From positions 5,766,001 through 5,830,000 of the forward strand of contig CM065647.1 of NCBI GenBank assembly GCA_033220425.1: 64,000 nucleotides of DNA, given 5' to 3'. Position 1 is the stretch's first letter. The number at the start of each line of letters is the position of its first letter. The notes under the pieces are model-generated. The model was not told where the DNA came from, searched no databases, and saw only the letters and a list, made by a program, of their open reading frames with translations. The position numbers and the translations under genes were made by a program. The DNA comes from Lepraria neglecta. Taxonomy: Eukaryota > Ascomycota > Lecanoromycetes > Lecanorales > Stereocaulaceae. This document shows positions 36,155-47,252 of the stretch, in pieces.

Positions 36155-39100
36155 TTAGGCTATTTAAATAGTCCTATCTTAACTCCTTTTATACTTCTCT
36201 ATAGAAGACTTATTAAAGGCTCTATAATTTAGGAGTAATAATATATAAATTGCTGAAAGAAGTTAATAAATCCTAGGAATACTTAGACTTTATAGTAGCT
36301 CTTAGGTCTTAGCTATTCCTAGATTATACTTATCCTATACTTATCTATAGTTATATCTTATATAGAGATAATAAATTCTAGGAACTCGACCTTAGTAGTA
36401 AAGAATTAATATTTCTTAAGGTTTAAAAAAAGCTTAAATTATCTAAGTCTCTTAAGAACTTCGTATATATATTATATATATTACTCCGCCAATTTAGAGA
36501 AGATAAGAATATTATCTAGATAGATAATATAAAAGTTATTAATTAAGCCTACTAAGGCTTTATTAATATATGCCTAAAAGGTTACCGAAGTATTAGTTAG
36601 GCTAAATAGTATAACTATATACTTAAAGTATCTATAACGCGTACGGAATACTATCTTCTACTTATCTCCTAGTCTAATCCTAATTTAATAGTAAGTATCT
36701 TTTAGGTTAAGCTTAGTAAATACCTTAGTACCGCTTAAATAATTTAGGGTTTTACTAATAAGCGGTAGTAGATAGCGATTTTTAATAGTAACCTTATTAA
36801 GTCTATAGTAATCGACGTATAAATATAGGCCTCTATCCTTCTTTAGAACGAATAGAATTAGAGCCCCTATAGGGCTAGTAGACTACCTAATCTACCCTCG
36901 TTCTAGAGTATTATCTAGATAGGCTCTTAGCGTTATAAGCTCGGTATTAGCTAGATTATAGAGTAGTCTATAGGGGGATATAGTAGCCGTTTTAATTACG
37001 TGATTATTGTCTTTATATAAAGGTAAATAGCCCGCTTCCTTAACTAAAAATATATGCTCTAAGTCTACTAGTAACGCTAGTAACGCCAGCGTAGTAACTT
37101 CGTGTATATTATAGCTAGCCTACGCTTTTACTAATCCTATAGAGGTATCTTATATTAGTATTAATCCTAGATCTAATATAAGAAGTATATAGACTATTAA
37201 TTCCCTTTAGACCTTCTTAATAAACTCTTTTTAGCCTAGTAGTTCAAGCGAGTTTATATTAATACCGAAATACTAGGTCCTTATACCTATATTAACTTTA
37301 AGGTATTCTTTCTCTATATTTAGTATCTCTAGTATAATAGGGGGGCTCTACTTATTAATAGCGTAATAGGTATAAATAGTATCCTTTATACGTCCCTAAC
37401 TATCTTTTAGCCGGGTAGTTACTTAGTATACCCTATAGTAATATACCGAGCTACTATCTATCCAAGTTAGTCTTAGTAGCTTAGCCTTATTTATTAGCTT
37501 TATATTATACTTAATAGTAAAATACTAGCTAAATATATTTACCTCGGTACTAATATCGAATTAATACTCTACTAGAGCCTCCTTTATTCTATTATTTAGA
37601 AGAATAAGATCTAGAATAGTTATAATAGGGGATAATATTACCTCTAGTCTTTCCTTCCCTTATCCTTTTAAGGATTCTTAGATAAGGGATATCCTTTTCC
37701 CGATAGCTCTACTATATAATCCTCTAGGGTTATAACTAAACCGACTATAATACGCTAGTTATTCGCCGTAGATTTAGTATAATTTAGCTAAATATATCCT
37801 TATTCCTCGTAATTATAGTAGGTAATATTAGATTTATTAGTTTAATTCGCTTATATACCGCCTATATCTCTCCTTAAGCGAGGAGGAAGGCTCTTCTAGG
37901 TAGAGCCGCTACTAGTCGTAGTACTTCTATCCTTTCTTCCTCTATTTCCTAACTACGCTCCCTTAGCTTCTTAACTATAAAGTAGTTATAAATTATCTTT
38001 TATCGACTTATCTATATCTATATCTTCTAACCTATTAGCTAGATCTATTAATTCTAACCTCTTTTACGATACTGGAATAGTTATTAATACTACTTTATAT
38101 AGGTTTAGTCTAAGCTTTATAAGGAAGATACTCCCTTAGTAGAACTTATCTATTAGAGGTAAATAGTCTTCGAGGTTCTTTAGATACTAATCGAATCGTC
38201 TAGCGGACTAGTTATTCTACTAATAGGCGTCCTAGATCTCCTAAGAGGTCCTTATTTAGCGGTTTATAGGGTTCTAAATTAGATTAATAAGGAACCCCGA
38301 AAAGAACTCCTAGATATAATACTCTTACTCTAACTAATATATCTTCTTATAGCTTCTCTATAGTTACCGCGAGCTACTATATAGCGCTAATATTATATAT
38401 AGGATATAATCCTTATCTAACTTAAAATAGTAATAAGTATATTAAAAGATAGTATTATATTATTCTATCTAATTATAGTATTCCCGGATAGTCTTCCTAT
38501 AATATTTAGATAGCTTTACCGGTCTTATAGATAGACTCTAATCTTCTTCCCTATTAGAGAATACGCTTTATATATATTTTAAACCGCGAGTATAGCTTAT
38601 AGAGCCCGAACTAGATAGTAGGGGAGGAACTATAGCTGGCGAGGGGAGGACTTCTCTCCTTTCTAGGGCCTCGATCTAAGCTAGTATCTTCTAGAGTTCT
38701 TACTGCTTCTATAATTCTTCTAGATAGTATCTCGCCTATATAGTAACCTCTAGATCTAGAGCGATATACTTAAGGGTCTCGATTTAGGCTAGAATGGTAT
38801 CTAATTTATATTATTTAACGAGCTCGGTTCGGTAGTATTAAGCCTGCGCCAGACGCTTATCCAGGGTAGAGACTAAACCTATTACTCTCGAAGTATAGCT
38901 ATCGTCTCTAGACGGTTATAGAGGGTTTCTACTACCTTCGCTAACCGCCTATTAATATTATCTATCCCTACTACCTTCTAAGATACTAGATATTTCGCCT
39001 CTATTCTAGCTACGAGTTACGCGTATTTACCTTAATATATTTATTCTAGATTGCTACCCTTTATAAGGAAGGAGAATTATAATTATAATAGGAACCTATA
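36155..39100 (-). mobile_element. Ty3/Gypsy fragment, minus strand (fossil)
   Basis: On the minus strand one can follow a gag-like coiled region (about 39,050-37,900), a protease-like region near 37,750, and RT from about 37,300 to 36,400 with LYVDYYRLN and TKLNLKDTY blocks. The reading stops at 36,155, where the Helitron begins. The family is distinct from the chromoviruses with TGTTAAGACC LTRs. It is broken many times over. No LTR was identified. Confidence 0.65.
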
Positions 39101-39289
39101 GTAATATAAAATAAAGTATAGCAGTAGGGTTTATACTAAGACTAATTCTTAAAGAGTCTATATAGAGGGGAGTATAAACTACCTATTAAATAAGGGGTGT
39201 ATAGGACCCGTAGCGCTAACGCACTCCAAGCGTACGGTAATAGCGAGCCAACCAAGACTTTGCCAAGCCTTCTATTATATTTAGTTAAG

Positions 39290-39535
39290 AAATATTTCTT
39301 CTTTTCTTATTAACTTATCTCTATAACTATATATTCGAGTTACTAATAATTTATAATATATTCTTATGTAAGTTCTTTAGTTTATTTACTTTAACTAAAG
39401 CTTATCCTATATTCGGCTCGTCTCTAGCGTATAGAAATATATTTATATTCTTTCTAAAGTTAATAAAAAGTAGGGTTAGTCTTGTTATATCCGATCTTTT
39501 ATATTATACGCTATATCTGCGAATTATATTTCTGT
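39290..39535 (-). mobile_element. Short Gypsy integrase-end fragment (fossil)
   Basis: The minus strand resembles the C-terminal integrase region of the chromoviruses (the VNKKRRNIS stretch preceded by a KVNKLKNLH-like segment). It is a small, decayed piece. The DNA between it and the previous fragment (39,100-39,290) shows nothing I can name. Confidence 0.45.
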
Positions 39536-39539
39536 CTTG

Positions 39540-40262
39540 AGGGTGCCTTAGTAGCCTCCGGGGCTATGAGCGGGGGTTGCTAGAAAGCTAGCTTAGGAGC
39601 GCCTCTAGGGGCCATCGAGGCACCCCGAGGCAGTCACGAGGCAGCAAGAGGCAGCTCTAAATCGATTCCGTTAGGTCCCAAATTTGGAGGCTGCCTACGT
39701 AAAGATTATACGATAAATCAGTCTGAACTAGGGCCCCGTAGATGCCATATTGCGCGAGTTATTCGACTGCGCAACGTTGAAATATTGATGTTTTGCGGCT
39801 GCGGGCGCTAGGAACGCGCCCAGACATCAACAAAGCTAAGGCCTTAGCAGCCCCCTAACGAGCGCCATAAACGTCAGCGCAATCAGCGCAATCAGCAAAT
39901 GCACAAGTTCACCGATTATGCATAGATTAACACCGACGATATATGCTATAGAACCTGCACAGGCGCACCCCCTCGCGAGAACTTTGGCTGAGTTACCCGA
40001 ATCTAAGCAGATGTTAGGGCTGCGATATGGCTCTGTTAGGGGGTGCAGTACCCGAGTATCCCCGCCGATCATGCAACTTTACGGCTTTCAGGGTTAAGCT
40101 GCTTGGCAGTTGGCCCCGAAGCTTGGCGCTTGGGAGCTGCCTCAGAGCTGCCTCTACTGCCTTAGAGCAATACGTATTGCACTGAGGCGGCGAGGGCTCC
40201 CCGGGCGCCCCCAGGCGCTATCCACGGAAGCTAATAGTTGCCGACGCAGAAATAATTTGCAG
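39540..40262. other. GC-rich, non-RIPed segment, possible non-autonomous DNA transposon
   Basis: About 720 bp stand out from the AT-rich DNA on both sides by high GC and lack of RIP decay. Both halves carry GAGGCAGCTCT-like units in opposite orientation (near 39,650 and 40,140), and a perfect 14 bp palindrome GCAATACGTATTGC lies near 40,168-40,181. No gene is convincing. The small open frames here (39,836-40,072 minus, 40,110-40,325 plus) have no family features. Confidence 0.35.
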
Positions 40263-40267
40263 ATGTT

Positions 40268-40501
40268 GGTATGGGATTTGGCCTTTTTTCGAGATACTAT
40301 CCCGAAAGATATAGGATATTTTTGATCTACTCGGCTATTATTAGTATAATAACGTTAAATTAAGCTTTATTCTAAAAATATAGCTTAAACGCTAGCTATA
40401 GCTTAAAAAGGGTTTAAAAATATTAATAGATTATAAAGATATTAATTTTTTTTAAAAAAGGTAAAATCGTAAAAATTCTAAGTCCAAAAAAATCCCATAC
40501 C
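40268..40501. mobile_element. Small AT-rich MITE-like element
   Basis: It starts GGTATGGGATTT and ends with the exact inverse AAATCCCATACC, 234 bp in all. The motif CCCGAAAGATATAGGATA inside resembles the end of the fold-back element at 31,562, so the two may be related. No target duplication could be settled. Confidence 0.45.
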
Positions 40502-40864
40502 TTTCCGGGCTACTATCTCTTTACTAATATCTTTACTCCTATACCTTCAAACTATATTATAGATACTTTAGTAGTCAATAGGATTTTATGGATAATCTAA
40601 AATATCGCGCAGAATTCCAACCCCTAGATAATTCAAATTTCAGGGTATTAGGCAATAGCACGAGATCGTCGATAGGATGAGATTAACTACTAAAGATTGG
40701 GGATCTACGATAGTAGGGGATGACGACAAGGACCACGTGTGTTGAATTAGAGCGAAGTCCAAGAAAGTACCAAAATCCAAGTATTACGACCAAAGGCACG
40801 CAGGGGATGGTTTAAGTGGGAAATCGCTCGGGCAGATCCCCCAACCTAGAGGGGATGGCAATTA
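40502..40864. other. Intergenic, no gene seen
   Basis: Moderate base composition without RIP decay, no open frame with family features, no repeat shared with the rest of the window. Confidence 0.6.
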
Positions 40865-41179
40865 TCGTAACTTCCAAAAACCTATTGTAGCGCCAATTGC
40901 ATCGGCAAATAGCGCGCGCACACACCAAAAATCCGACAATATCGGCTTTTTGAAAGGTATCTATTATTCTACTATATAGAGCATTATAAAGCTTCCCAAA
41001 AAGGAAATTATGACTCTATAGCTTAGTGTAGCTACTATCTAGAGCCCTAGCACTAATTGCCACGTCCCTGTCGCCCGAACCTCACTGTCACCCCCCACTA
41101 TGCCCCCATATAGTGACCTTCCACCGCCTATGAACACTCGCCGCCATAGGCTCTATAGGCTCCCTACTTCCCGTCTATA

Positions 41180-41835
41180 GCCCCCTCCGCTACTTCGAAA
41201 CCCCTAGCAGCCCGCCCTAAGCCCTCCTCTAAGTATCTAAGCCGAGCGTCCAAGGTAAAGAAGCCCCTAGTAGCAAAATAGAAGAAGGCACCCTTATCCA
41301 AATCAGCCACTACTATTACCCCTGCAGGTTAGAGTTAATAGAAAGCTTAGATCCAGAAGGACAATAAAGAAGACATTATAGCTGCTGCCTAGGAGGAAGT
41401 CCTCCGCCTAGAGTACCAGAGCTTCTATAAGAAGTACCGCTATATAATTAATATAGACTTACAGGATATATCTGGTGAACTGGGCCCCTTATAGATATCG
41501 CCTAGGGGGAAAGAACGATATAATAAGGCACTTGCTGAGGCGGAAAGGATATATATAACAGCGCGGGCTACTGCTATATAGGATGAATTCAAAATAGTAG
41601 GATATTTAGTAGAGTAGTTAGTCTATTTTGAAAAGATCGAGCTCTTTAGAGACTCTACTACATATACTATAGGAGGCGAGGAACGCCTAGACTAGGAACT
41701 CTAGTATACCAAGCTTTATACAAAGGGTCTGGAGTATATATATAGCGAGGGAAAGAGCTGTTATATAGTTACAATAAAGGCTGAACTAAGAGTTAGTAAT
41801 ATAGGTGGGAAGGCTGCTGCTACTATTAGCTTCTC
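41180..41835 (+). pseudogene. Unrecognised reading frame carried inside the mariner-like element
   Basis: One plus-strand frame is protein-like throughout, interrupted only by TAG codons at positions that look like former Trp. Readable pieces are EEVLRLEYQSFYKKYRYI, SGELGPL, GKERYNKALAEAERIY and EGKSCYIVTIKAELRV. An upstream part rich in Lys, Pro and Ser precedes it from about 41,180. I do not know this protein. It is charged, has no signal peptide or membrane segment, and shows no transposase motif. Confidence 0.4.
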
Positions 41836-42063
41836 GTCCAGCCAATCAGTTAGGGTTTTCTCCATAGCGTCAGTAAAAAGGCGAGGCCGTCCTTACTTTA
41901 TATATAGGGCGACGACGCTCCCCCACTCATCCAGGTTCCGCTTCATCTTAGAGATCTGCTGCTGAGTTACACCAGTACGGCTTACTATGTCCTTGACTGT
42001 ATCACCGCGGCCGAGATAGTACTCGATATCGAAACATGTCTAGGAGCTTAGTAGGGGTGGCAT
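41836..42063 (-). pseudogene. Helix-turn-helix start of a Tc1/mariner-type transposase, truncated
   Basis: From an ATG at 42,063 (MPPLLSS) the minus strand reads FDIEYYLGRGDTVKDIV, SRTGVTQQQISKMKRNL and GRPRLFTDAMEKTLTDWL. That is the DNA-binding start of a mariner-like transposase with a GRPR-type linker. Stops interrupt it at two probable Trp/Gln codons. Beyond 41,836 the homology ends and the DDE domain is absent. Confidence 0.6.
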
Positions 42064-42289
42064 TTTGGCGGCGGTAAGGGTGGGCGACAGTGATAGTAAG
42101 GGTAATATCTCCGCTTATAGGGGCAAAAGCAACACCACACGAAGAGCTTCAATTCTGCCCGATTAGCATATATTCAAACCACTACTGGTTGAGATCTATG
42201 AAAAAGCCGATATTGTCGGATTTTTGGTGTGTGCGCGCGCTATTTGCCGATGCAATTGGCGCTACAACAGGTTTTTGGAAGTTACGATA

Positions 42290-42462
42290 CATAGGCCCAA
42301 GACAGTGCCTGGGGATGGCTGCCTGTTCTGGACACCCGCATACGGAGCTGAACTTGATGTGCTCAATTACTATTGGCGTCCTTGGCAGCTGTCAAGTACC
42401 GATGCGGCTACTATCTACGCTAAAATGCATGAAAGGTACTGTAAAAATACAGACTCGTAAAG
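42290..42462 (+). pseudogene. Coding-like C-terminal fragment beside the mariner-like element
   Basis: Directly after the inverted repeat, one frame reads PGDGCLFWTPAYGAELDV and LNYYWRPWQLSSTDAATIY, ending at TAA 42,458-42,460. The amino-acid composition looks like a real protein end. No family is recognised. It may be the tail of a gene that was cut when the element inserted. Confidence 0.3.
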
Positions 42463-42539
42463 TATTAAAAAGGGTAATGGCTTCCAACTTGATTTCACGG
42501 TGTAAAGACCACATTTCTGCTTGATGACGCTTGTCAGCC

Positions 42540-43637
42540 ATGGCGAACAAAAGCGGTCAGTATGTTCTCACACGTGGCTACCTTGCCACGTCACGGTATG
42601 TACTCTCACACTTTACTTTTTCACGCTGATACAAAAGGATGCAGGTTGAACTACCAGCACTATCTCTGGCTGGAGCTCTTAGGCTTCAACCTCCATCCAA
42701 GCATACCACCGCCACAGAAGGATGCGCGCATTGCAGACGTAGCTACTGGTACAGGGTGAATATGAAGCCGCAGTCTCTTACCAACGTCGTTGCCCTAGAC
42801 TCACTCTCTGTAGTCTATGGTTACTCAATGTCGCCAAGGAAGTCCCGGATTCAGTAAAACTTGAAGGCTTTGACATATCGCTTTCACAAGCACCACCTCA
42901 GCAGTGGCTACCTCCCAATGTCAACCTGCAGACATGGAATCTATTTGAGGATCCTCCAGAGCATCTGGTGGGGCAGTTTGACATTGTTCATGTCAGGCTC
43001 ATCTTCCTTGTGATCAAGGAGAACAAGTCGATTCCGGTGATCCAGAACTTGTGGAAGCTACTCAGTAGGCGTTCTGGTTCATTTTCCACCAGTACTTCTT
43101 ACTGAACTTGCCGTCAGAACCTGGCGGCTTTCTCCAATGGGATGAAATGAGTACTAGAGACACCACCGTTGCTTCTGTCGATCCATCTTGCAAGCTAGAC
43201 GCATTCGATGAGCTGAGGCATATCATGGCTTCACGCAACCCAAATGGGCTGGCTGAGTACATGAACTCTAAGCCGTACAGGTGCATTAGCTAAATTTATG
43301 GGCACAGCCTCTCCTGGGTCCACGAGATGCCAACAATTCTCAACCAAAATGGATTCCAGGACTCGAAGTTTCACGTTTACCTAGAAGACATAAGCATGGC
43401 CAAAGCATGGAACAACATGTATGCCTTCCTACCAGACTTTTTTTCACGTTGGAGTCAGTGACTTACCTAAGTCAAAGGTTTCTCTCTTCAGGAGAGGAAT
43501 TCGTATCTAATGTCTTTCAAGGCACAGACGAGCTTACTAAGATGTACTCATTAGTAGAGAAATCGTATGAAGAGACACAGAACGGCGCAGCTTTTCGACT
43601 TCCTAAAACGGTTTGTGTTGCGCAGAAATCCATGTGA
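42540..43637 (+). CDS. UMTA-type SAM-dependent methyltransferase
   Basis: Predicted tailoring methyltransferase of the cluster. Exons: 42,540-42,595, 42,645-42,755, 42,814-43,064, 43,118-43,256, 43,308-43,453 and 43,492-43,637, giving 282 residues without internal stop. The start ATG has a good context (GCCATGG). Blocks typical of the fungal UMTA-like family: LNYQHYLWLELLGFNLHPSI, IADVATGTG joined across intron 2 to LWLLNVA (SAM-binding motif I), LEGFDISL, FDIVHVRLIFLV, and KLLKPGGFLQWDE joined across intron 3. Introns 1-4 have normal GT and AG ends; intron 5 would be only 38 bp and starts GTCAGT, so the last junction is the least sure. It faces the dehydrogenase gene tail to tail, 226 bp apart. 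Such enzymes methylate O, N or S of metabolites; the substrate cannot be told. Confidence 0.8.
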
Positions 43638-43863
43638 CCTGGTCGTCTTGATTTAGGAGAAAGAGCAACGAATGTCACATCAGATGTATCTGCTTTCAAG
43701 AAGGCGCCACAATATTACATGACATAGATCGATGCAAATTGGCAGATGACAGATGCAACCCTTCTTTAATGTGTTCTAAAAGCTGCAGCCCTGATATTTG
43801 AACATGACTGGGTGTATTGATATGCCGTACAACAAAACAGTCTATGTCCATGTCTAACAGCAC

Positions 43864-44963
43864 CTACTGAGCCGAAAATCCTCCATCAATTGGTAGTGCA
43901 ATACCAGTTACCCAATCTGCATCATCGCTTGCAAGGAACACAGCCCCCTTAGCTACCTCTGCTACATTCCCATCATTCCACCATGGCGTCTTGGCTTTCA
44001 TCGACGCGCTTGTCTTCTCATTCTCGAAATAATGTTTAGTCATGGCCGTCATCGCGTCTGCAGTAAGGAGGTCAGAAAGTTCAATACGCAGTGTGGTAAG
44101 TAGAATAGTGAACCTACAGCCAGGACAAAGCGCATTGCAATGAATGTGGTCTTGAGCATAGTCGAGTGCAATTGCTCTTGAAAGATTCACCACGGCCCCC
44201 TTGGATGCGCAGTAAGCTGCTATTGGTCACAAGCCGGGCAAAGCCCGTCCCTTGAGTCAGTCTCTTACTTGCTATGAACTTTTCATTCGATCAATATCAT
44301 GAATTATACGAACCTCCGCCAACCAAGCCTACTAATCCTGCTGCGCTTGCGACGTTGACGATCCATCCTCTGTGGCCATTGGGGTCTGGAACCTGGCTCA
44401 AGAATTGAGCACATGCATGTTTGCAGCCCAGAAATGTGCCACGCGTGTTCAGCTCCCTCCCTTGGGTGTCAGCATACAAACATCTCATTGGAATTATAAC
44501 TGGGTACCAGTCACCGCAGTAAATACTCACATTGTTCTATCCCAAGTCTCCTCGTCGAGCTCATGTGCCCGTTTACCATTAGGCCCAACGCCAGCATTGT
44601 TGACCATACTATTACCAATCGTCAGTCGACCAGGACACCAACTCATGTTCCCTAAAATTCGGCAAAGACTCACATATCTAGCCTTCCCCCTGTATCCACC
44701 GCTACTTTGACGCATTCTTCCACTGCTCGAGCATCGCGTACATCCGTCTTTACAAACATTGCACGATTTCGGCCATATTTCTGGCAGATGAAGTCATGGG
44801 TAGAAATCTCCGTTTCCTCAACAATCTCAGCGCGGGCAATGGGCTGCAAATCAGCGCAGATGATGAGGCGAGCGCCTTGAGCTGCATAAGCAAGAGCAAT
44901 ACTACGGCCAAGCCCAGAGGATGAACCAGTCACAATGGCGACTTTGTTGGCGAGGCGTGACAT
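43864..44963 (-). CDS. Short-chain dehydrogenase/reductase (SDR)
   Basis: NAD(P)-dependent oxidoreductase of the classical SDR family, probably acting on a hydroxyl or keto group of the polyketide. Exons on the minus strand: 44,963-44,674, 44,608-44,531, 44,456-44,314, 44,219-44,118 and 44,057-43,864; all four introns are GT-AG (60-94 bp) and the frame closes at 268 residues. Motifs: cofactor loop TGSSSGLG at residues 12-19, NNAGVG joined after intron 1, the catalytic Ser region NVASAAG, catalytic YCASK directly after intron 3, and CPGY after which the usual substrate-loop region follows. An ATG 72 bases upstream (45,035) is in frame, but MSRLANKVAIVTG is the usual start. Same strand and direction as the hydrolase upstream. 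Confidence 0.88.
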
Positions 44964-45691
44964 GCCCCCAACGATGTGCGGATATACTCTCGAAAAGTGC
45001 AAAACGTACAAGAAGGGAGAATTTCGTGAGTGCAAACATAGTGTGGGCAGGCTGAGCTTGCGACGTCATAAAATACAATCCTTATACCTTTGTTTCGGTC
45101 AATATTCAAAATTACTGATCTATGATTTGTGTCGCTAGTATGAAACGCCAACTTCGCCTCTCGCAATTGCAGATGGACTTACGTTTGCAGTATCGATCAC
45201 CGTGAATCCAGATATCACTGAAACATCTGTGCCGTGCAGCATACTCTACTGTCGCATATGTTGCTCCAACGACATGAAGCGGTGTAGATCAGCGTGTACA
45301 CGGGAATACATCTCTGCGGAGGTGGGGCACAGCCTCTCGCACACCCCAAAAAATCTATGGCCGGAAGGATCATGCCGGTTTCACAGCTCCAAGGCAGTCA
45401 GCCTATGAACATGCCTGCTCCGTGCGCAGCAGTGCTACCAATGACCACTTTCTTTCACGTTCTAGCTCAGGTGATCTCACCCTTAGACCCATATTTGTGT
45501 TTGACGGAGAACAAGTCATTGGCTTCGATGGTGTCATGTTGCCTGAAATAAATGCAGCTCGTATCATTGGAGAAGGGGTATGATCAGCAAGGACAAATAG
45601 ACGCGGACTTTGTGAAGTGTCTCGATGTTTATTGTACAAGGATTATTCGTATTCAACGCCCCTGCACATCAATCTTACCGCCTCTTCGTAT
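44964..45691. promoter_or_regulatory. Intergenic, promoter of the SDR gene and 3' end of the hydrolase gene
   Basis: 730 bp without a convincing gene; the small open frames have no family features and overlap each other on both strands. It must hold the SDR promoter and the hydrolase terminator. No specific site could be named. Confidence 0.4.
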
Positions 45692-46843
45692 TCACGACGA
45701 AGCTGACACCCCCTGAGCCTTCAAGAACCGCTCAGCAGCATTGGCAGCCGCAATTGCTTCCTTCTGAAACCCCAAAATCTCTCCACAGAGAAGAATAGCG
45801 TGTGGAGCGTGCTCTGACTTGTATAACTCAATCTTGTTTCCTTGCACCTTTTTCATATTTTCCACGAATTTGGCTCCAACGTCATATAGAACTTCACCGC
45901 CACCAAGCTGCACGAATATAGGTACGGGTGTTGGGAAAGGACTATCTCGAGGAGTTAGGTATGGGTTAGATATGCGCATGAAGGAGGGTTTGAAGCTTTC
46001 GATCCCCCAAGTCATGATTGCCGATGTGACGAAATCGGTCTTAACGTTTCGGTTGTGGTCGAAGGATTTGGGATCGGTCTCAAGGTCCACCCACGGACTC
46101 CAAAGTAGTGCAGCTGATGGCAATGGGAGGATTTCTTCGTTGTCGTAAAAGTATCTCAGCAATGCGATGACAATGTGACCGCCGGCGGAGTCTCCAGATA
46201 TAACGATACTAGTTGCTGGAATTCCCAGGCCAAGTAGGTACTGATACGCGGTCACAGCATCTTGTAGAGCGGCTGGGAAGCGTCCCTTAGGGCCAGAGCT
46301 GAGTCGATATTGTGGACAAAAGACCATGGCAGACGTGCTTTTGGTGAGCGCACCTGCTCCAAATGCGGTGTTGGCGTCTCGGCAGTCTCCCAACACGTAG
46401 GCGCCTCCGTGGAAATGGAGAATAATCTTCTTTTGACTGTCATCTCGAGCGTCGAAGAGCTTTGGATGCCACACTCCACCAATCATTGTGGGTTGAATCT
46501 CGGCATCCTTGAGCACCCCGCGGTATAAGTCATTGATTACCGGCTTGATCTTGACAAAGCGTTCTTTTTCGGACCCCGGGTCCAGAGAACGAGGTGGACA
46601 GTATTCGATCGTGCTCGAGAAGCTGAAGATCAGCTTGAGAAGCTCAGTGCCCCAGGCCTGACGGTAGCTCCAGCTTGGGTGTTGACGAAGGGATCTGGGA
46701 ATAAACCAAAAGAGCAAGATTGGGTATTTAATGCAAACCAGTATCACTGTCAGCGCTGTATACAAACTCTTTCCTGGTTGGCGAGTGAAGAAAGACATTC
46801 CGATGTCAAGAATGTCGTTGCGTCTGAGAGGGATGGTGTTCAT
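45692..46843 (-). CDS. Alpha/beta hydrolase, HSL/steryl-acetyl-hydrolase type
   Basis: Intronless gene, 383 residues. It belongs to the hormone-sensitive-lipase-like alpha/beta hydrolases (fungal steryl acetyl hydrolase-like group). The oxyanion motif HFHGG is at 143-147, the nucleophile Ser219 sits in GDSAGG, the acid is probably Asp321 after GGEVLY, and the base is His348 in EHAPHAIL. A hydrophobic stretch at about 29-50 (LYTALTVILVCIKYPILLFW) predicts one N-terminal membrane anchor, so the enzyme is likely bound to the ER membrane. In the cluster it could hydrolyse an ester or acetyl group of the product, or release the chain from the PKS, which lacks its own thioesterase; both are inferences. 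All catalytic residues are present. Confidence 0.88.
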   Translation of the reverse strand: MNTIPLRRNDILDIGMSFFTRQPGKSLYTALTVILVCIKYPILLFWFIPRSLRQHPSWSYRQAWGTELLKLIFSFSSTIEYCPPRSLDPGSEKERFVKIKPVINDLYRGVLKDAEIQPTMIGGVWHPKLFDARDDSQKKIILHFHGGAYVLGDCRDANTAFGAGALTKSTSAMVFCPQYRLSSGPKGRFPAALQDAVTAYQYLLGLGIPATSIVISGDSAGGHIVIALLRYFYDNEEILPLPSAALLWSPWVDLETDPKSFDHNRNVKTDFVTSAIMTWGIESFKPSFMRISNPYLTPRDSPFPTPVPIFVQLGGGEVLYDVGAKFVENMKKVQGNKIELYKSEHAPHAILLCGEILGFQKEAIAAANAAERFLKAQGVSASS

Positions 46844-47252
46844 CGTCGTTTGGGTGAGATAGTAGCATGGGTATGATTTCGGAAATGTCTACGCAACGCC
46901 TTTAAGCTATTTCTCACAACGCAAGATTTAACCCGCTTAATTCGGGTGTAGCGGGTGGCAGTGTGCATGTATGCCAGACAAAATGGTCTAAAACCGAGCC
47001 AATTATCAAAAGTGGGTCGATGGTGGGGTGACTTATGTAGGAATGCGGCGCGCTAAACCCCTGTGCATCAGTAGTTTACATGTAATATTTCCCGATCCTG
47101 ATGGTACTTTTGAAGGCACATGGTCCATTGCGTAAGATAACTTTACATGCCTATACGGATATCAAGCTGGCCTCAACGCTGGGGCAGCTGAGCAGTACAG
47201 CGCAGAAACAGTGATATCATGACGCTAAAATTTATCGCACCAAACTAAAGTG
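46844..47252. promoter_or_regulatory. Intergenic, promoter of the hydrolase gene
   Basis: 409 bp between two genes of the same direction. No gene and no clear site seen. Confidence 0.4.

Larger units (their letters stand above)
40865..42287. mobile_element. Tc1/mariner-like element with 87 bp terminal inverted repeats
   Basis: The segment from 40,865 (TCGTAACTTCCAAAAACCTA) is repeated in inverse orientation ending at 42,287, with one mismatch noted over 87 bp. TA flanks both ends (40,863-40,864 and 42,288-42,289), the target of Tc1/mariner transposons. At 1.42 kb it is shorter than usual autonomous members. It carries a helix-turn-helix fragment on the minus strand at its right side and a longer unrelated frame on the plus strand in the middle; no DDE catalytic domain is seen. 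The near-perfect inverted repeats suggest a recent insertion. It lies directly at the left border of the metabolite cluster. Confidence 0.85.

Noticed and set aside
43407-43637. Separate small gene MEQHV...
   Set aside because: Its C-terminal part is the last exon of the methyltransferase; the front part is read in the wrong frame through an intron.
45202-45639. Several overlapping small frames between the SDR and hydrolase genes
   Set aside because: They overlap each other on both strands and lack any motif; treated as intergenic.
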